This document shows positions 35,154-46,649 of a stretch of DNA of 64,000 bases, piece after piece. Below the pieces are notes generated by a model, which was given only the letters and a program-made list of their open reading frames with translations, had not been told where the DNA came from and made no database searches. Source of the stretch: Mesodorylaimus sp. YZB2_4 (Eukaryota; Nematoda; Enoplea; Dorylaimida; Dorylaimidae); assembly GCA_030248295.1 (NCBI GenBank), contig JASANH010000793.1, positions 124,001 to 188,000 of the forward strand, in the 5' to 3' direction. Each line of letters opens with the position of its first letter. Position 1 is the stretch's first letter. The position numbers and the translations under genes are program-made.

Positions 35154-38100
35154 CTATCGATAATCATTATCATTGGCGCATTGATTATCCCAGTATCGGT
35201 AACGTTGCAGACGAACGTACTGCTCGAATTGGTGTTTCCAATCTGTGATGTATTCATCCTCCCACTTTTGAAACTGCTGCTTCCATTTCACCTCCATCTC
35301 GGTCAAACTGGCTAAAAGTATTGACTGCTGTTTAGGAAAGGTGTGCGATAGGTAAAGACAAAGGTATAAATGAAACAAAACAACTAAAAGTATTTGGACT
35401 GGATTTTCCAGAAAAGAAAAGTCAGAGTAAGGGCGAGAATAAATCAAGAAAATTTCCTTGGGGCTTAGAAATCTTTTCCTGAAACCATATTTTACACAAA
35501 TCACAGACAAATGTGGCACTCCTGGCCCAGCGAAGGCACGATTTCTGGCATATGATACTGTATATATGGCAGTCATAATCCACGACTGGCAGGCGAATGG
35601 AAGTTTCAGGCGTAAAATGTGGTTTCAGGCAAACATTTTTAGCAAGACATGATGAAAGATGGTTAGAAAATAAAACTGTAGTTATCGGAATACCATTTCT
35701 GATAACGAAAGAACATGCAATTAGATGATTCAACCTCATGAGTCAATCCAATTTCACACGCAGGAAATTAAAATGTTAACTTTAAATGGCTGCGAGCGAT
35801 TAAAACTGCTAACCGCAAATTTTTGAATGTTACTTTCTTAATTTCATGATGAAACAGGCAGTTTTGCGCGGGAAATTTAAATGACTTGATGTGGTTGAAG
35901 CAGTCAACGAAAATACCGTACATAAATTACATACTATGGAACTACCAACGAGGAGCAGTGAAAGTGATCAACTAAAGACGGGGCCAGGTGCTGGGGATGA
36001 GTGATCGTCTACCAGCCCTAGACTATACATGTCATCTACCTGTTCATATCTACATTCTTTACAAGACAGTTAGACGTTAGTCCGCGTTACCGATACTAGA
36101 TAAATCGCATGCGGGTTTTCGACCACCGCAAATCTGTTAAAAAAATTTGGTTAAACAGGTTAAGTTTCGTCTATCCATGCTTTCCATCACCGCAAACTGT
36201 AAACACGTTCCAAGTTCAATAATTAGGTTGGGTAAGGAATATTTTTAAGAGAAACTTACTCGTGGCGGTAAATAATTTAGGAATATATTCTCTCCAAAAA
36301 TGGCATTGTCTTCGTCGTGGTCCATAACCAATTTGGCTGTGATTCACTGTCAGGGTTATGTACCGTTGATCTTTCGTATAAGCTGGCCACGTGTCAGCAG
36401 TCCACGTCCCATCTGGATTATTGTTCGGGTTTCTAGAACAAGAAAAACTGACTTTTAGAATTGATGACTCTGCTTTGTCAAGAATTTGGTACTTTTTCTT
36501 TTTTTGACATAAACTAATAATCGCTGCCACTGGTGGGCATTAAAAATGATAAAGTGATTGTCTGCAATTTGGAAGTGCGCAGATGGGAAGCGCTAAAAGT
36601 TGGACACTGCAGGCTTATAAATTAAAGATCCGAGTACAAGTTTTTGTTGCATACAGATGACAAACGATTCCCAAAAGGCGACAAGAGGATTATGCGCTAC
36701 CAGAGGTGGCTTTTAGATTTTATGGATGAGGTTTCACAAACATAAACCCTGGGGATTTCAAAAATATGCTCCAGTTTCAAGAAATGATAGAAAAATTGTA
36801 CAGAAAAGAGACATATGCATATATGTATGAAATTAGGAATTATCAAAGAAACCAAAATCAAAAAAATTTTTCGATGTAGAAAGATCAGCAACACTTGCTA
36901 ATTTTGTGGACTGCACTTGTCTCTGCGCCAGTTATAAGACTTATATCCCAGCAAGATTTTTTACGACTTGTTGGAAACATACCAAATTGTGAAATGAATT
37001 GAGTTTATTCCCTCACAAGACAGATAGTAGTCCTATCTTCTGCAGCAACGCAACAGCTGGTGTTTAGGAGCATGCGATTCCTCACTCGCCCACCAGCCAG
37101 GCCTACCCTCAAGTATCACTGACGAACTGAGGGAGCATTTCGACTGGAAATACTCAACTCATCTGATTCAGACTTAGTCACGAGCTTAGCATCAATCCTC
37201 GCCGCCTGATTCAGGAGGGGCTCCTGGTTCGATCCCCACTAGTGGGATCAGTGTTTTGGTATTGTGTCAAACAGTCCATGCAAAGAGCGGAGTGTGCAAA
37301 ATTTCAGTTTATCAGCTGAAACCAGTCGGACAGCTCAGGCCAAACTTGGCCCCAGTACAGTGCAAATTGCAAGCTGGTACCCCATCAAGGTGAATCGCAG
37401 TCTGCACAGAGGAAAGATTTCGTGTGTAAAAAGTTTGAAACCTGGACTTGACACAAGAGAGGGTTTCAGACCGGGCGCGCCACGATTTACAGATATTCTG
37501 ACAGCGATCTCAGACAACAAGTAAGCAGCAGAGGAACAGGTCCAGAAATGCTAGCCTTGTCATGTCCAACTGCTGACCGCGTCAACATTCCCTCAAATTT
37601 CTCCGCTAATCTTACCCAGTCCTCGCGAAATTAGCCCAATATCGCATGAATCGCCTGGCCAAGTCTTTCTCCTCTTCCGTATATCGATATTCCTGAGTAT
37701 TTAGTGGTTCTCCGAAAATGAAGGGTATCTCGTATCCGTGCAGTACGCCCATCCACCTGGGCCAGGTTTGTTCACTGGCCCGATGGGTAAAATAATAATA
37801 GTACACACTTCCACCCTTTTCTTCAAACAGTTCAGCGAATTCGTTGACACTACACGTGAAATGATAATCACCAAATAATTTGTCCAAGGCCTGCTGCCTT
37901 CTCATTGGTGACCCAGGCAGGGTCCAGTCTTTATATTCGAATAATATTGCCTGTTTTACGACAGGATTCTTCTTAAATTTTGCTGGTAATAGTAATTTGA
38001 CCGCTTGTTCGAATAGTTCATCAGTGACTAGAAAATCATCTTTCGAAAATAAGTCTTCTTTTGGAAAAATTGTTGACGCGTGATAAATTATGAAATACAT

Positions 38101-39240
38101 GCTTTCATCGAAATTTGTTCCAGCTAATAATTGAGTTCGCCTAAAATTGCCTCTTTCCATGGCTGCACGGGGCTCTTCTGTTAAGAAGTGTCCATCTACG
38201 ACTGGTGTCCATGGATAATCATTGAATTCGAACGTGACCCATTCTCTTTCCAGCATTGTCTCTGTGTCCACTTTCAATAAACATTCAATCAATTTATCGA
38301 AATTCGGTTGTGCATCTCGGACGGTCACGTTGCAATGACACCCTTCGCTGAACCATAACGCCCTGGTCACCATGACATCGGTGGGCAGCAGTGCCCACGG
38401 TGCGAATATGCTGCCACTTTGCACTATAGCCCTCTTGAAATGAGGGGCACTCAAAGGCGACAGGACGTGCATACTGACACTAGCAGCACCGGCACTCTCG
38501 CCAAACAGAGTGACCTCGGACGGATCGCCACCAAAATGCCGAATATGTTCGTGCACCCATTTCAGGGCTTCTAATTGGTCCAACAGCCCAGCATTGCCCG
38601 GCGCCTCGGGTCGACCGAGGTAGAGAAATCCAAAAACGCTTACACGATAATTCATCGAGACCACCACAACATTTTCTTCGGTGGCCAGAATTTTTCCATC
38701 ATAAACTTCTAAGGTGGACGTGCCGGACCAGAACCCGCCCCCGAATATCCATACCATAACTGGCAGACGACGACTCGGGTCCACTCGGCCAGGGACCCAC
38801 ACGTTCAAATAAAGGCAGTCCTCGCTCTTATTCGTATTCGCATTCCACATTTCGGCCCCTTTGAATTTGACCAAATACGAATCGGGTGTTTGATGACAAC
38901 TTTTTGGCAACTGAGTGGCGTCCCAGACATGGCGCCACGGTCGTTTGGCCACTGGCGCTCGAAATCTTAATCGACCGATCGGTGGTTCGGCGAATGGAAT
39001 ACCAAGAAATTCAGTGACTGCCTTGTCATTCCTTCCCCTCGTCTCCATGCCCTGCACTCGACTGCCATCGTTCAACGTGAGCACGGGCGACAGCCATTTC
39101 ACTTGTCCACTAGCAGGCAAGGCCACTGGCCAAAGGCATACGTATAGAATAATGATAAGCAAATTTCGACCTAATCGAGCTAATGTCCAATTCATTTCGA
39201 TCAATTTCTGATCAGCCGATCTATTATTCATTAAACTCAT
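35154..39240 (-). CDS. Acetylcholinesterase, T-type, complete, 3 exons (copy 1)
   Basis: Hydrolyses acetylcholine at synapses. Minus-strand exons 39240-37616, 36432-36260 and 35311-35154 join to 651 residues. A basic start and hydrophobic signal (about 27-44) precede an alpha/beta-hydrolase: choline-site Trp132 (GAEMWN), oxyanion loop FGGGFW, catalytic Ser249 (GESAG), Glu379 (NFDES) and His501 (HGYEI). Exon 2 encodes the usual NPN...WPAYT and CHFWREYIPKLF end. Exon 3 is a tryptophan amphiphilic tetramerisation tail (KWKQQFQKW, DWKHQFEQY, one Cys near the end), so tetramers on ColQ- or PRiMA-like anchors are expected. This tail type is known in vertebrates and in nematode class A enzymes. Met16 is an alternative start nearer the signal peptide. 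Confidence 0.95.
35312..36259 (-). other. Last intron of acetylcholinesterase copy 1
   Basis: 948 bp with a strong donor GTAAGT and acceptor CTTTTAG. No coding content was seen. It holds one GCGGGAAATTTAAAT motif near 35869. Confidence 0.6.
36433..37615 (-). other. First intron of acetylcholinesterase copy 1
   Basis: 1183 bp, donor GTAAGA, acceptor TTGTTCTAG. A B-box-like GGTTCGATCCC at about 37228 hints at a tRNA-derived SINE remnant, without a convincing A box. Confidence 0.55.
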
Positions 39241-42200
39241 ATTTCAATGCCCAGGGACGAATAGAAACATTGTTCGAGATGTATAAATTTAGGAAATGGA
39301 CGGATTGATATAGATTTTCAAATCAATAAAAATAATTCGCGAGTCCTTTTAAGGTCTGGTACACTTTATTTAGATTAGCACCAGTCGGAGCGGGGCCTCG
39401 GACTGCTTGTCCGAGATGAGGGGGTGCAATTGATATTGGACACCAGTCCGCGGCTAACAACGACGCCCATCAACAGTCTCTTCTGACCGCCTTCTCTTTG
39501 CCTGCTTAAGAACTTCTTCGAGTCCATCTACGGCGCGAGGGGGCCTAAAATATTGGAGGCCGACTTAAGAGATGAAGAAAACCGGAACGACTCGGGCCTC
39601 GTCTATTAAAAGGAGAAAGTTCGACCGGACGTCTCGCGGGGACGACACACCGTCGATGGCGTCTTGGACAAGCTAGTGGGGACGACGAACTGACCAAAGC
39701 GGATTGGGACGAATAAATATGCCCCGTAATTGAAAGCGAGAAGGTAGCCAAAGGGTGTGGAAATATTTTAGCCAAAAAACGAGAAAACCCCTGCGGCTTT
39801 GCTCGAAATTGATAAGGCAATATATTTGCACTTGTGCAAAATTTATTTCTTCTTCTTTTTGACCAATAGGCCTTCAAATGCATTTATTAAAACTCGTCCA
39901 TCATCGCCACACGACGCAATCTCCTTTTACGGCACCCAGCTAGTCAGGCGGTCGTAAAAACTTATGCTAGCTCAGGTCCCGCCTGCCCGAGCGCCGATTT
40001 GTGGGACTATGGTCCAGGGATGAATAAATCAATGAATCGAGCTGACCGTGTCGAAAAGGCGTCTTTTCTTGAATGAGACGAAAAATGAGCCGGCAGCACT
40101 CTTTTTTGCCTCTTAGAGAAGCAAGAAATCTTATTCTTTTTTCTTGATCAGCTTCTTTGCCCACTTGTAAGCCGCCGCTTTAGTTTTGGCTTCCAAATCA
40201 GATGCGAGTGTTTGTGTAGCCGGGGGCGATACGGGGCTCGGATAAGGAACGAGCGCCGTCGAACAGCACCTTTATTGCCCCGGGCTAGGCAGAGGGTAAT
40301 GAGAGGAAAGAGTTTCTTATCTTCACTTCGCAGCCAAACGAGCAAGAACAAGTCAACTTGGATGCGTATAGGCCGAGCAACAACTTGCTCCCATCGGGCG
40401 TATGGGGTTTCTTTTTTCGTTTTTAGCAACCCTTCCTGGCTGCCTTTAGCCAACAGCTGTCACACAAATTATGCAGTGCGGAAGGGTGCATTGGATTTTA
40501 AGACACCGCCCGCCTGATCCTCGACTAAGCTTTCCAAAAAGCACCCCCGCCACGGACGGGTGGTCGTGAGAGTGAAACCGGATAAAAGGCACCTATGCCT
40601 TGTTCACTGACGTCAATTCAGCTGCGCCGTGGCTTTAGGGGTGCTTTTATGCTAGCACCCCTCTTCGATATCATCACGTACACCCTCGGCTAGTTTCAGC
40701 GCTGATTTTGCTGGCTTCGATACTGGCTGCCTGCTTCTTCCAAGCACTTTTGTCAAATCGAGGCAGTTTGAACGTACAAGTTGGAAAGAATAAACACTCT
40801 CTCGTTTCTTGTTTGCTTTTTTGTCAATTTGTCGACTAGGGTGGATTGTCAGAACGCACAGTTATTTAGTTTTTTCTACTGCACTGTAGGTGTACGTAGC
40901 AGTAAGTCTACTGCAGGTGCAAGCTAATTATTCCAAACTCGGCTGTTTGTCAAAAATTGTGCGAAATGCGATGTTCAATTCCAAAGGTGACAAATTTAAA
41001 TTTCAAAATAAAAGCACAATGAAGTCAAAAGCGCATGCATATTTTCTGACTGTATCTACAGTAGGTAGCTATCAATCAATACTCACTAAATTCCCCTTTT
41101 AGTGCCCTCGCATAGCTTCCCCTCCTCAGACCTGTTTGAATAATAACATATATTGGATATTAATCAAGGGTTACTGTATTTTCTGTTTTATACACTGTAC
41201 GTGTGACTACTTTCCGCTTATATCTGGCTTGACAATCCTGCCTGTATTTTTTCCTCCACTTTTATGAGATGCCGTATGGACTAAAAATGCTTTACAGCTG
41301 ATACTTTTTATGGTTTTAAAAAATATTTACGACCATATTCGTCTTTCAACCGATGTTCTGCTTACAGTATACTTGCGCCTTTCAGAAACTTCCAACGTAC
41401 GAAGGTCACGCAATGACCGAACGTGATTGAAACTGGCATGATTTTGGGAAAGTATTTGCGTAAACGAGACTGCTTTGCGTCATATAAGCCGTGTCTACGT
41501 CAGCAAAGTCGTAGGTTGCACAAGGTGTTTATTTACGACTGCTTCAAGTCGGAAACAGCAGTCAAGCGGTTTCGTCGAATGCTCATTTCCGGCAACAGTT
41601 GACGTGTGAATGGTTGACAATAAATGCTTGTTTATGGCATCTCGAGTTTGGTAGAAGCGAATGGAAAGCGTCCACTAAATCCAGAAATAAAAGCAAGATC
41701 TGATGATTCCTCTTTGATGCCAGCAGAAAATTTTTGATCCCCCCCCGTTCAAACATGAAAGCCAATCAGCACCCGTCTAGCTGTCTGAGATTGAAAAGAA
41801 TGTGTGGTGGTGTATCCGATTGCAACCATGAACGTGACCCTTGTCCGTCTGCCAAAGAACATATCCCAGAACCAGCTGCCTTCACTTTTCCATCTCGATT
41901 TCTTGTTGTTTTTCAAAATGAATCAAGCAAAATGCGCGCCCGTCGCGATTCTATTACCAAGAACAGCAGTCAATATTTTTCACGTGGAAGCAAAGATGAG
42001 CCAAACACCTGATGTAAAATGGGCACCTGAGGCAGAAGCGGATAGATGTCAATGACGAGGAGGAAGCTATTTTTGAAAGTGCGGAAACAAACGATAGAAA
42101 AAAAGGTATCCTAAAGAAATCCAAGCCATATTCTGGATTTCAGATAAACGAGCTTCAACTTCGCCAATTCATTTTTCTGGCTAACATTTTCCGTTACTCT

Positions 42201-43067
42201 TTGTACGCGTGACAAAGATGCTGAAAATGTGCATGTGGCAGAGAGGTCATTTTTAATGAGCGCTTTGCAAGAGCCATTTGCAAGTCTATCTGCTGCATTT
42301 TATAAAGTTATTGCAAGGTTCTATATTTCCGTCCATGCCCAGTGGGTCTGCATAGTTATACATACGTATACTGAAAAATGTTCCCAAAAATTTACAAACT
42401 GCTATAAGCCACTTATTTGCACGATTTGCACTCGACTAAGCTCATTAAGAGATTCTAATAAAAGCTAATGCTGCAAAAGAACGCGGAATTTAAAAAATCT
42501 CCCTCAATTTACTGGCTACGATGCACTGAGCGCACACTTTTGCAAAAATGAAATCATTTTGAATAAGGAAAGCGCGCTTTTTGCGTTTGGATTCTCTTAA
42601 TCGAATGTTCTGTCCTGATCTTCACGCGGCAGGTAAGTTTGATATCGTTGAAAAAGCCACTTTAAAAAAGTATTTTCGCAGGTTATCTACAGTGTGGTTT
42701 CCTTCTCCTATCTTTAGCCTATGGTGCCAAAAATATCATTTTGAATTAAAAATATCTCTGTGCGCAGGAAAAAACTTTGGTACTCTGCAGCTGAAGGAGA
42801 AATTTGTTACAAGAAAAGCAATTTTCGGTTTTTTTCCAAGAGCATTTCTAGCATAGCTGGGGAATCCTGAGGGCTTGGTGTGAGAGGAATTTTGAAAAGC
42901 TATGCCCAGTTTTTGGGGCATAGCAAACTCATACAACTACAACGATTGTTTTGGGACATCGCAGAATGCGGATAAGTAAAAACGATTTAAAAAAATGCAT
43001 CACGGAAAATGCCTTTCTTGTGCCCAAGTGTTATTAGGGCATGTGATAGTTCCACACAAGCACTTAC
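39241..43067. other. 3.8-kb spacer between the acetylcholinesterase copies
   Basis: Examined on the minus strand for the missing C-terminal exons of copy 2 (NPN/WPxYT block and Trp-rich tail); none was recognised. There are GC-richer stretches at 39350-39700 and 40100-40650. An imperfect inverted repeat (AAAAAGCACCCCC near 40536, GGGGTGCTTTT near 40638) may be a small foldback element. Short ORFs have no domains. Confidence 0.5.
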
Positions 43068-46000
43068 CCAGTTCGAGCGAAATTGGCCCAATATCTCATA
43101 AATCTTCTGGCCAATTCCTTCTCCTCTTGAGTGTAAGCATAATCTCTCGTATTCAATGGTTCGCCGAAGATGAAATTAATTTCATAGCCATGCAAGACGC
43201 CCATCCAAGCTGGCCACGTCTGCTGAGTGGATCGATGGGTAAAATAATAATAAAACACGGCCCCGCCCTTTTCCTCGTACAACTCGGCGAATTCGTTGAC
43301 ACTGCACGTGAAATGATAATCGCCTAGCATTTTGTCCAATGCTTGCTGCCTTCTTTGCGCATTTCCGGGCAATGTCCAATCTCTATATTCGAAAAATATA
43401 GCTTTTTGCACAGCAGGATTTTTTTTTAATTTTTCCGGCAATAATTGTTTAGCCGCTTGTTCAAAAAGTGCATCGCTGGTTAGAAATTCATCTTTCGTAA
43501 ATAATTCATCCTTTGAAAAAATATTTGCTGCATGATAAATTATAAAATATATACTTTCATCAAAATTTGTACCAACTAAAAGTTCGGAACGTTTGAAATT
43601 ACCGCGTAAAAGTGAAATACGCGGTTCTTCTATGAGAAAATAATGATCGACCACGGGTGTCCATGGGAAATCATTGAATTCGAATGTTACCCACTCTTTT
43701 TCTAATAATATTTCTGGTTCCAGATTCATTAGACAATTATAAAGTTTATCAATATTTGGGCGAACATCGCGAATCGTAACGTTGCAACCACAACCTGAAA
43801 AGACCAGCGTTGCCAGATGCAAAATTGAAAACTCGCTGCCAGGGACCTGAAAATCCGCTAAAAATCCGCTGTATATGTTAAAAAATCCGCTGAAAAATTC
43901 GCTAAAAGTTTGTCGCAGAACTGAGCTATTTTAGCCAATAAAACATGGAATGCAGCAGATAGCGGCATATGAGGAGACGTTTACTAACATATACTCAATT
44001 GTTGTACCATCTACTACATTTTTCAAGGATCGTTTATACCAGGCGAGGGGTTCGAAGGCCAGGGGAAGGGAAAAAAGAAAGTTTTTTATACCAAACAAGG
44101 GGGACAGAAGAAAGGGGAACTGCCATTGAGACCCACACTCGTGCCAAAGGCTGAACGACTGTGGTTAGGCCTACTGTAACACCGACTGAGCACTCAACTA
44201 TGAATTTGTTGTCAAATACGGTCTTTTATTCAAAATCGTAGACCCATAGTCGAAATTATTGTGTTGCCTACCCCATTCCTTGTCAACAATGACCCTTCAG
44301 ACCTCAACGCACGAACAAAACTGTCCCAAGAGTCGCAGAAAAATGGGCGAGCTGTTTAAAAAACCTTCCCGCACAGGCTACTTGAACATAGATTGGCAAA
44401 AATCCGCTAGAATCCGCTGAAAACCCCAAAATTAGCTGCAAACCCCAAAATTAGCTGCAAATTCCGCTAAAACACTCAATCCGCTGTTTTTCCCGCCGGC
44501 GGACAAAAAATCCGCCAGACCTAGCGGATTCTAGCTGCATCTGGCAACGCTGGAAAAGACACCACGCCCTTCCAGTGTTATAATGGTTAGGAAAAGAAGG
44601 GGTATTTTCACCAAATATACAGAATCTATGCAAGCAATCACGTCAGTTTTTTCAAATATCGTAGTACAGTATGCAAACAACAAGTGGCGAAAGCACTGAA
44701 GTAAAAGAGAGACCATTTCAGAAACACTGTAAAATTTGAATTTCCCACCGACCGCTTATAACAGTTTTAAAATTCGAAAAATCCCACACTTATTGTTAGA
44801 GCTCCGTGTGGGCGCGTGTAGGGACGAGACGACGACAGAAACGAGTCAGGTTTTTGTTCTTGAAAAGAAAACGGGATAGTCAGAAAATAAGGAAAAATAA
44901 AAAAGAAGACAGCAAATTCCAAATTCAACGCGCGCACAGACTTAGGAGTGTACAACATCTTCTCCATGTAAAACTCATAAATGGCTTACAGCGGGAAATT
45001 CAAATGTTGGGTAGCACCGGCCCCATGAAGTGGTCAAGTACTCTTGGATCATGCTTTATGTTGTGAGCGCAATATGAAGCGAGTAGGTTGTGCAAATATT
45101 GATAATTTCTTGTATAATGTGCCTCATCAAGCTCGAGTGCGCATACCTGCGTTTAGAGGTGTAGTAAGTTGTAAACAGTAGCATGATCACTGATTACTGG
45201 CTGATTGGAGGCAGGTACAGCACGACAGTTATAACTAACTATTTGAGAGGGCCCTAGACCAGTAATCAGAGGGGTGCGGGTTCGATTCCTACTTGGGGCA
45301 CGAGATTTTTCTTTTCCGCAAGTATTTCTTAAGAAAGTTCACATACTGATAGGGCTGCTATATCTGCAGCATTTGATGTTCTTGCACACCTATACTTAGT
45401 GCGTATATCAAAACAGGGACCAGATATTACTGTATGAAGAGGAGAATACAAGGTTACGAACTCTTTCTTACAATTAGCTAAACCCCCACAAAAAAATTTA
45501 TGGAAAGGCGCATACAGCAACCTATTTTGATGCGCAGTAAAAACATGAAATGACCCTGGATAAGCGAAGATGCACTGAACCTGTTTGAAAAGCTCAAAGT
45601 TCTTTCTGAATTTGATTATTTCATGCATTATATGTTTTTTTCCCCGTGCGCAATGTGCAGCCCGTGCACAGTGCCGGTGGATCGCGCTTTTAAAAGTGCT
45701 TGGCTTCCGAGAATATAGCATTGCAGTACTAAATTCAAGACTAGATTCGCGGATACTTTTTGTCAGAGTCAATAAAAGTTGACCAAGTTTGTACACAAAA
45801 AGTTCACTTACTTTCGCTTAGGAATAATGCTCTTTCCATGAGAATTTCAGGTGGTTCCATGGCCCAAGGTGCCAAAGCTGACCCACTTTGTAATATAGCT
45901 CTTTTAAAATAAGGTTGACTCAGTGGCGAGAGCACATGCATGCTGACGCTGGCTGCACCAGCACTTTCGCCAAATATGGTCACTTCAGATGGCAAGCCAC

Positions 46001-46649
46001 CGAAATGATGAATATTATCACGAACCCATTTCAACGCTTCCAATTGGTCCAGCATGCCCATATTGCCTGGCACCTCGGGTCTGTTGAGGTAGAGGAATCC
46101 AAATAGGGTCACTCGATAATTCATAGATACCACAATCACATTTTCCTCACTGCATAATATTTTGCCGTCATACACGTCCAATGTGGATGTACCCGACCAA
46201 AAGCCCCCACCGAATATCCAAACCATAACCGCCAATTTTCTTCCTACTTCGAACCGTCCAGGAATCCACACATTCAAATATAAACAATCTTCACTTTTGT
46301 TTGTATTAGCATTCCACATTTCAGCCCCCTTGAAATTCGTGAAATACGAATCTGGTGTCTGATGACAACTATTGGGCAAAACAGTTGCTGAAAAAATATG
46401 TTTCCATGGTTTTTTGGCCACCGGTGGTCGGAAACGAAGATTGCCGATTGGGGGCTCGGCGAATGGAATGCCCAAATATTCTGTTACTAATTTGCCATTC
46501 GTTCCAATGGTCTCCTTGCCGTAGAGTCGACTGCCGTCATTCAAGGTGATAATGGGTGATAAGCGATTGGTGGCTGTTTGCGCCGAGCAGTAAGAGGAGA
46601 AGAGTGACAAGAACAGAGGCAAGAATGGGTTTGGTATGGCGACTGTCAT
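43068..46649 (-). CDS. Acetylcholinesterase copy 2, C-terminal exons not found
   Basis: Minus-strand exons 46649-45812 and 43794-43068 join in phase. The translation is closely similar to copy 1 and begins with a signal peptide ([20 protein letters not shown]). Choline-site Trp (GAEMWN), FGGGFW, GESAG, NFDES and HGYEI are all present, so the enzyme core looks intact. The frame ends at ...NFARTGG with a good donor (GTAAGTGC) in the same phase and at the same codon as copy 1. No downstream C-terminal exons of its own were found. The first intron (2017 bp) is absent from copy 1 and carries a hAT element. The upstream in-frame TTG at 46667 is not used as the start. Confidence 0.88.
43795..45811 (-). 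other. Intron unique to acetylcholinesterase copy 2
   Basis: The donor is GTAAGT after GAA A; the acceptor is GTCTTTTCAG. It contains the hAT element at 43805-44552 and, at about 45270-45300, a tRNA-3'-half-like GGTTCGATTCC sequence. No coding segment. Confidence 0.7.
43805..44552. mobile_element. Non-autonomous hAT element with 8-bp target duplication
   Basis: Perfect 17-bp inverted ends (CAGCGTTGCCAGATGCA at 43805-43821, complement at 44536-44552) are flanked by identical 8-bp GAAAAGAC at 43797-43804 and 44553-44560. A CAGNG start and 8-bp duplication are diagnostic of hAT. Subterminal AATCCGCT repeats (about 43855-43920 and 44398-44530) look like transposase-binding sites. There is no transposase in 748 bp, so it would need one in trans. 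Confidence 0.9.

Noticed and set aside
37192..37260. tRNA-like sequence with a GGTTCGATCCC B box
   Set aside because: No matching A box or acceptor stem; at most a SINE remnant within an intron.
45241..45302. tRNA 3'-half-like GGTTCGATTCC sequence
   Set aside because: No 5' half or A box, and the T stem has a mismatch; not annotated as a tRNA.
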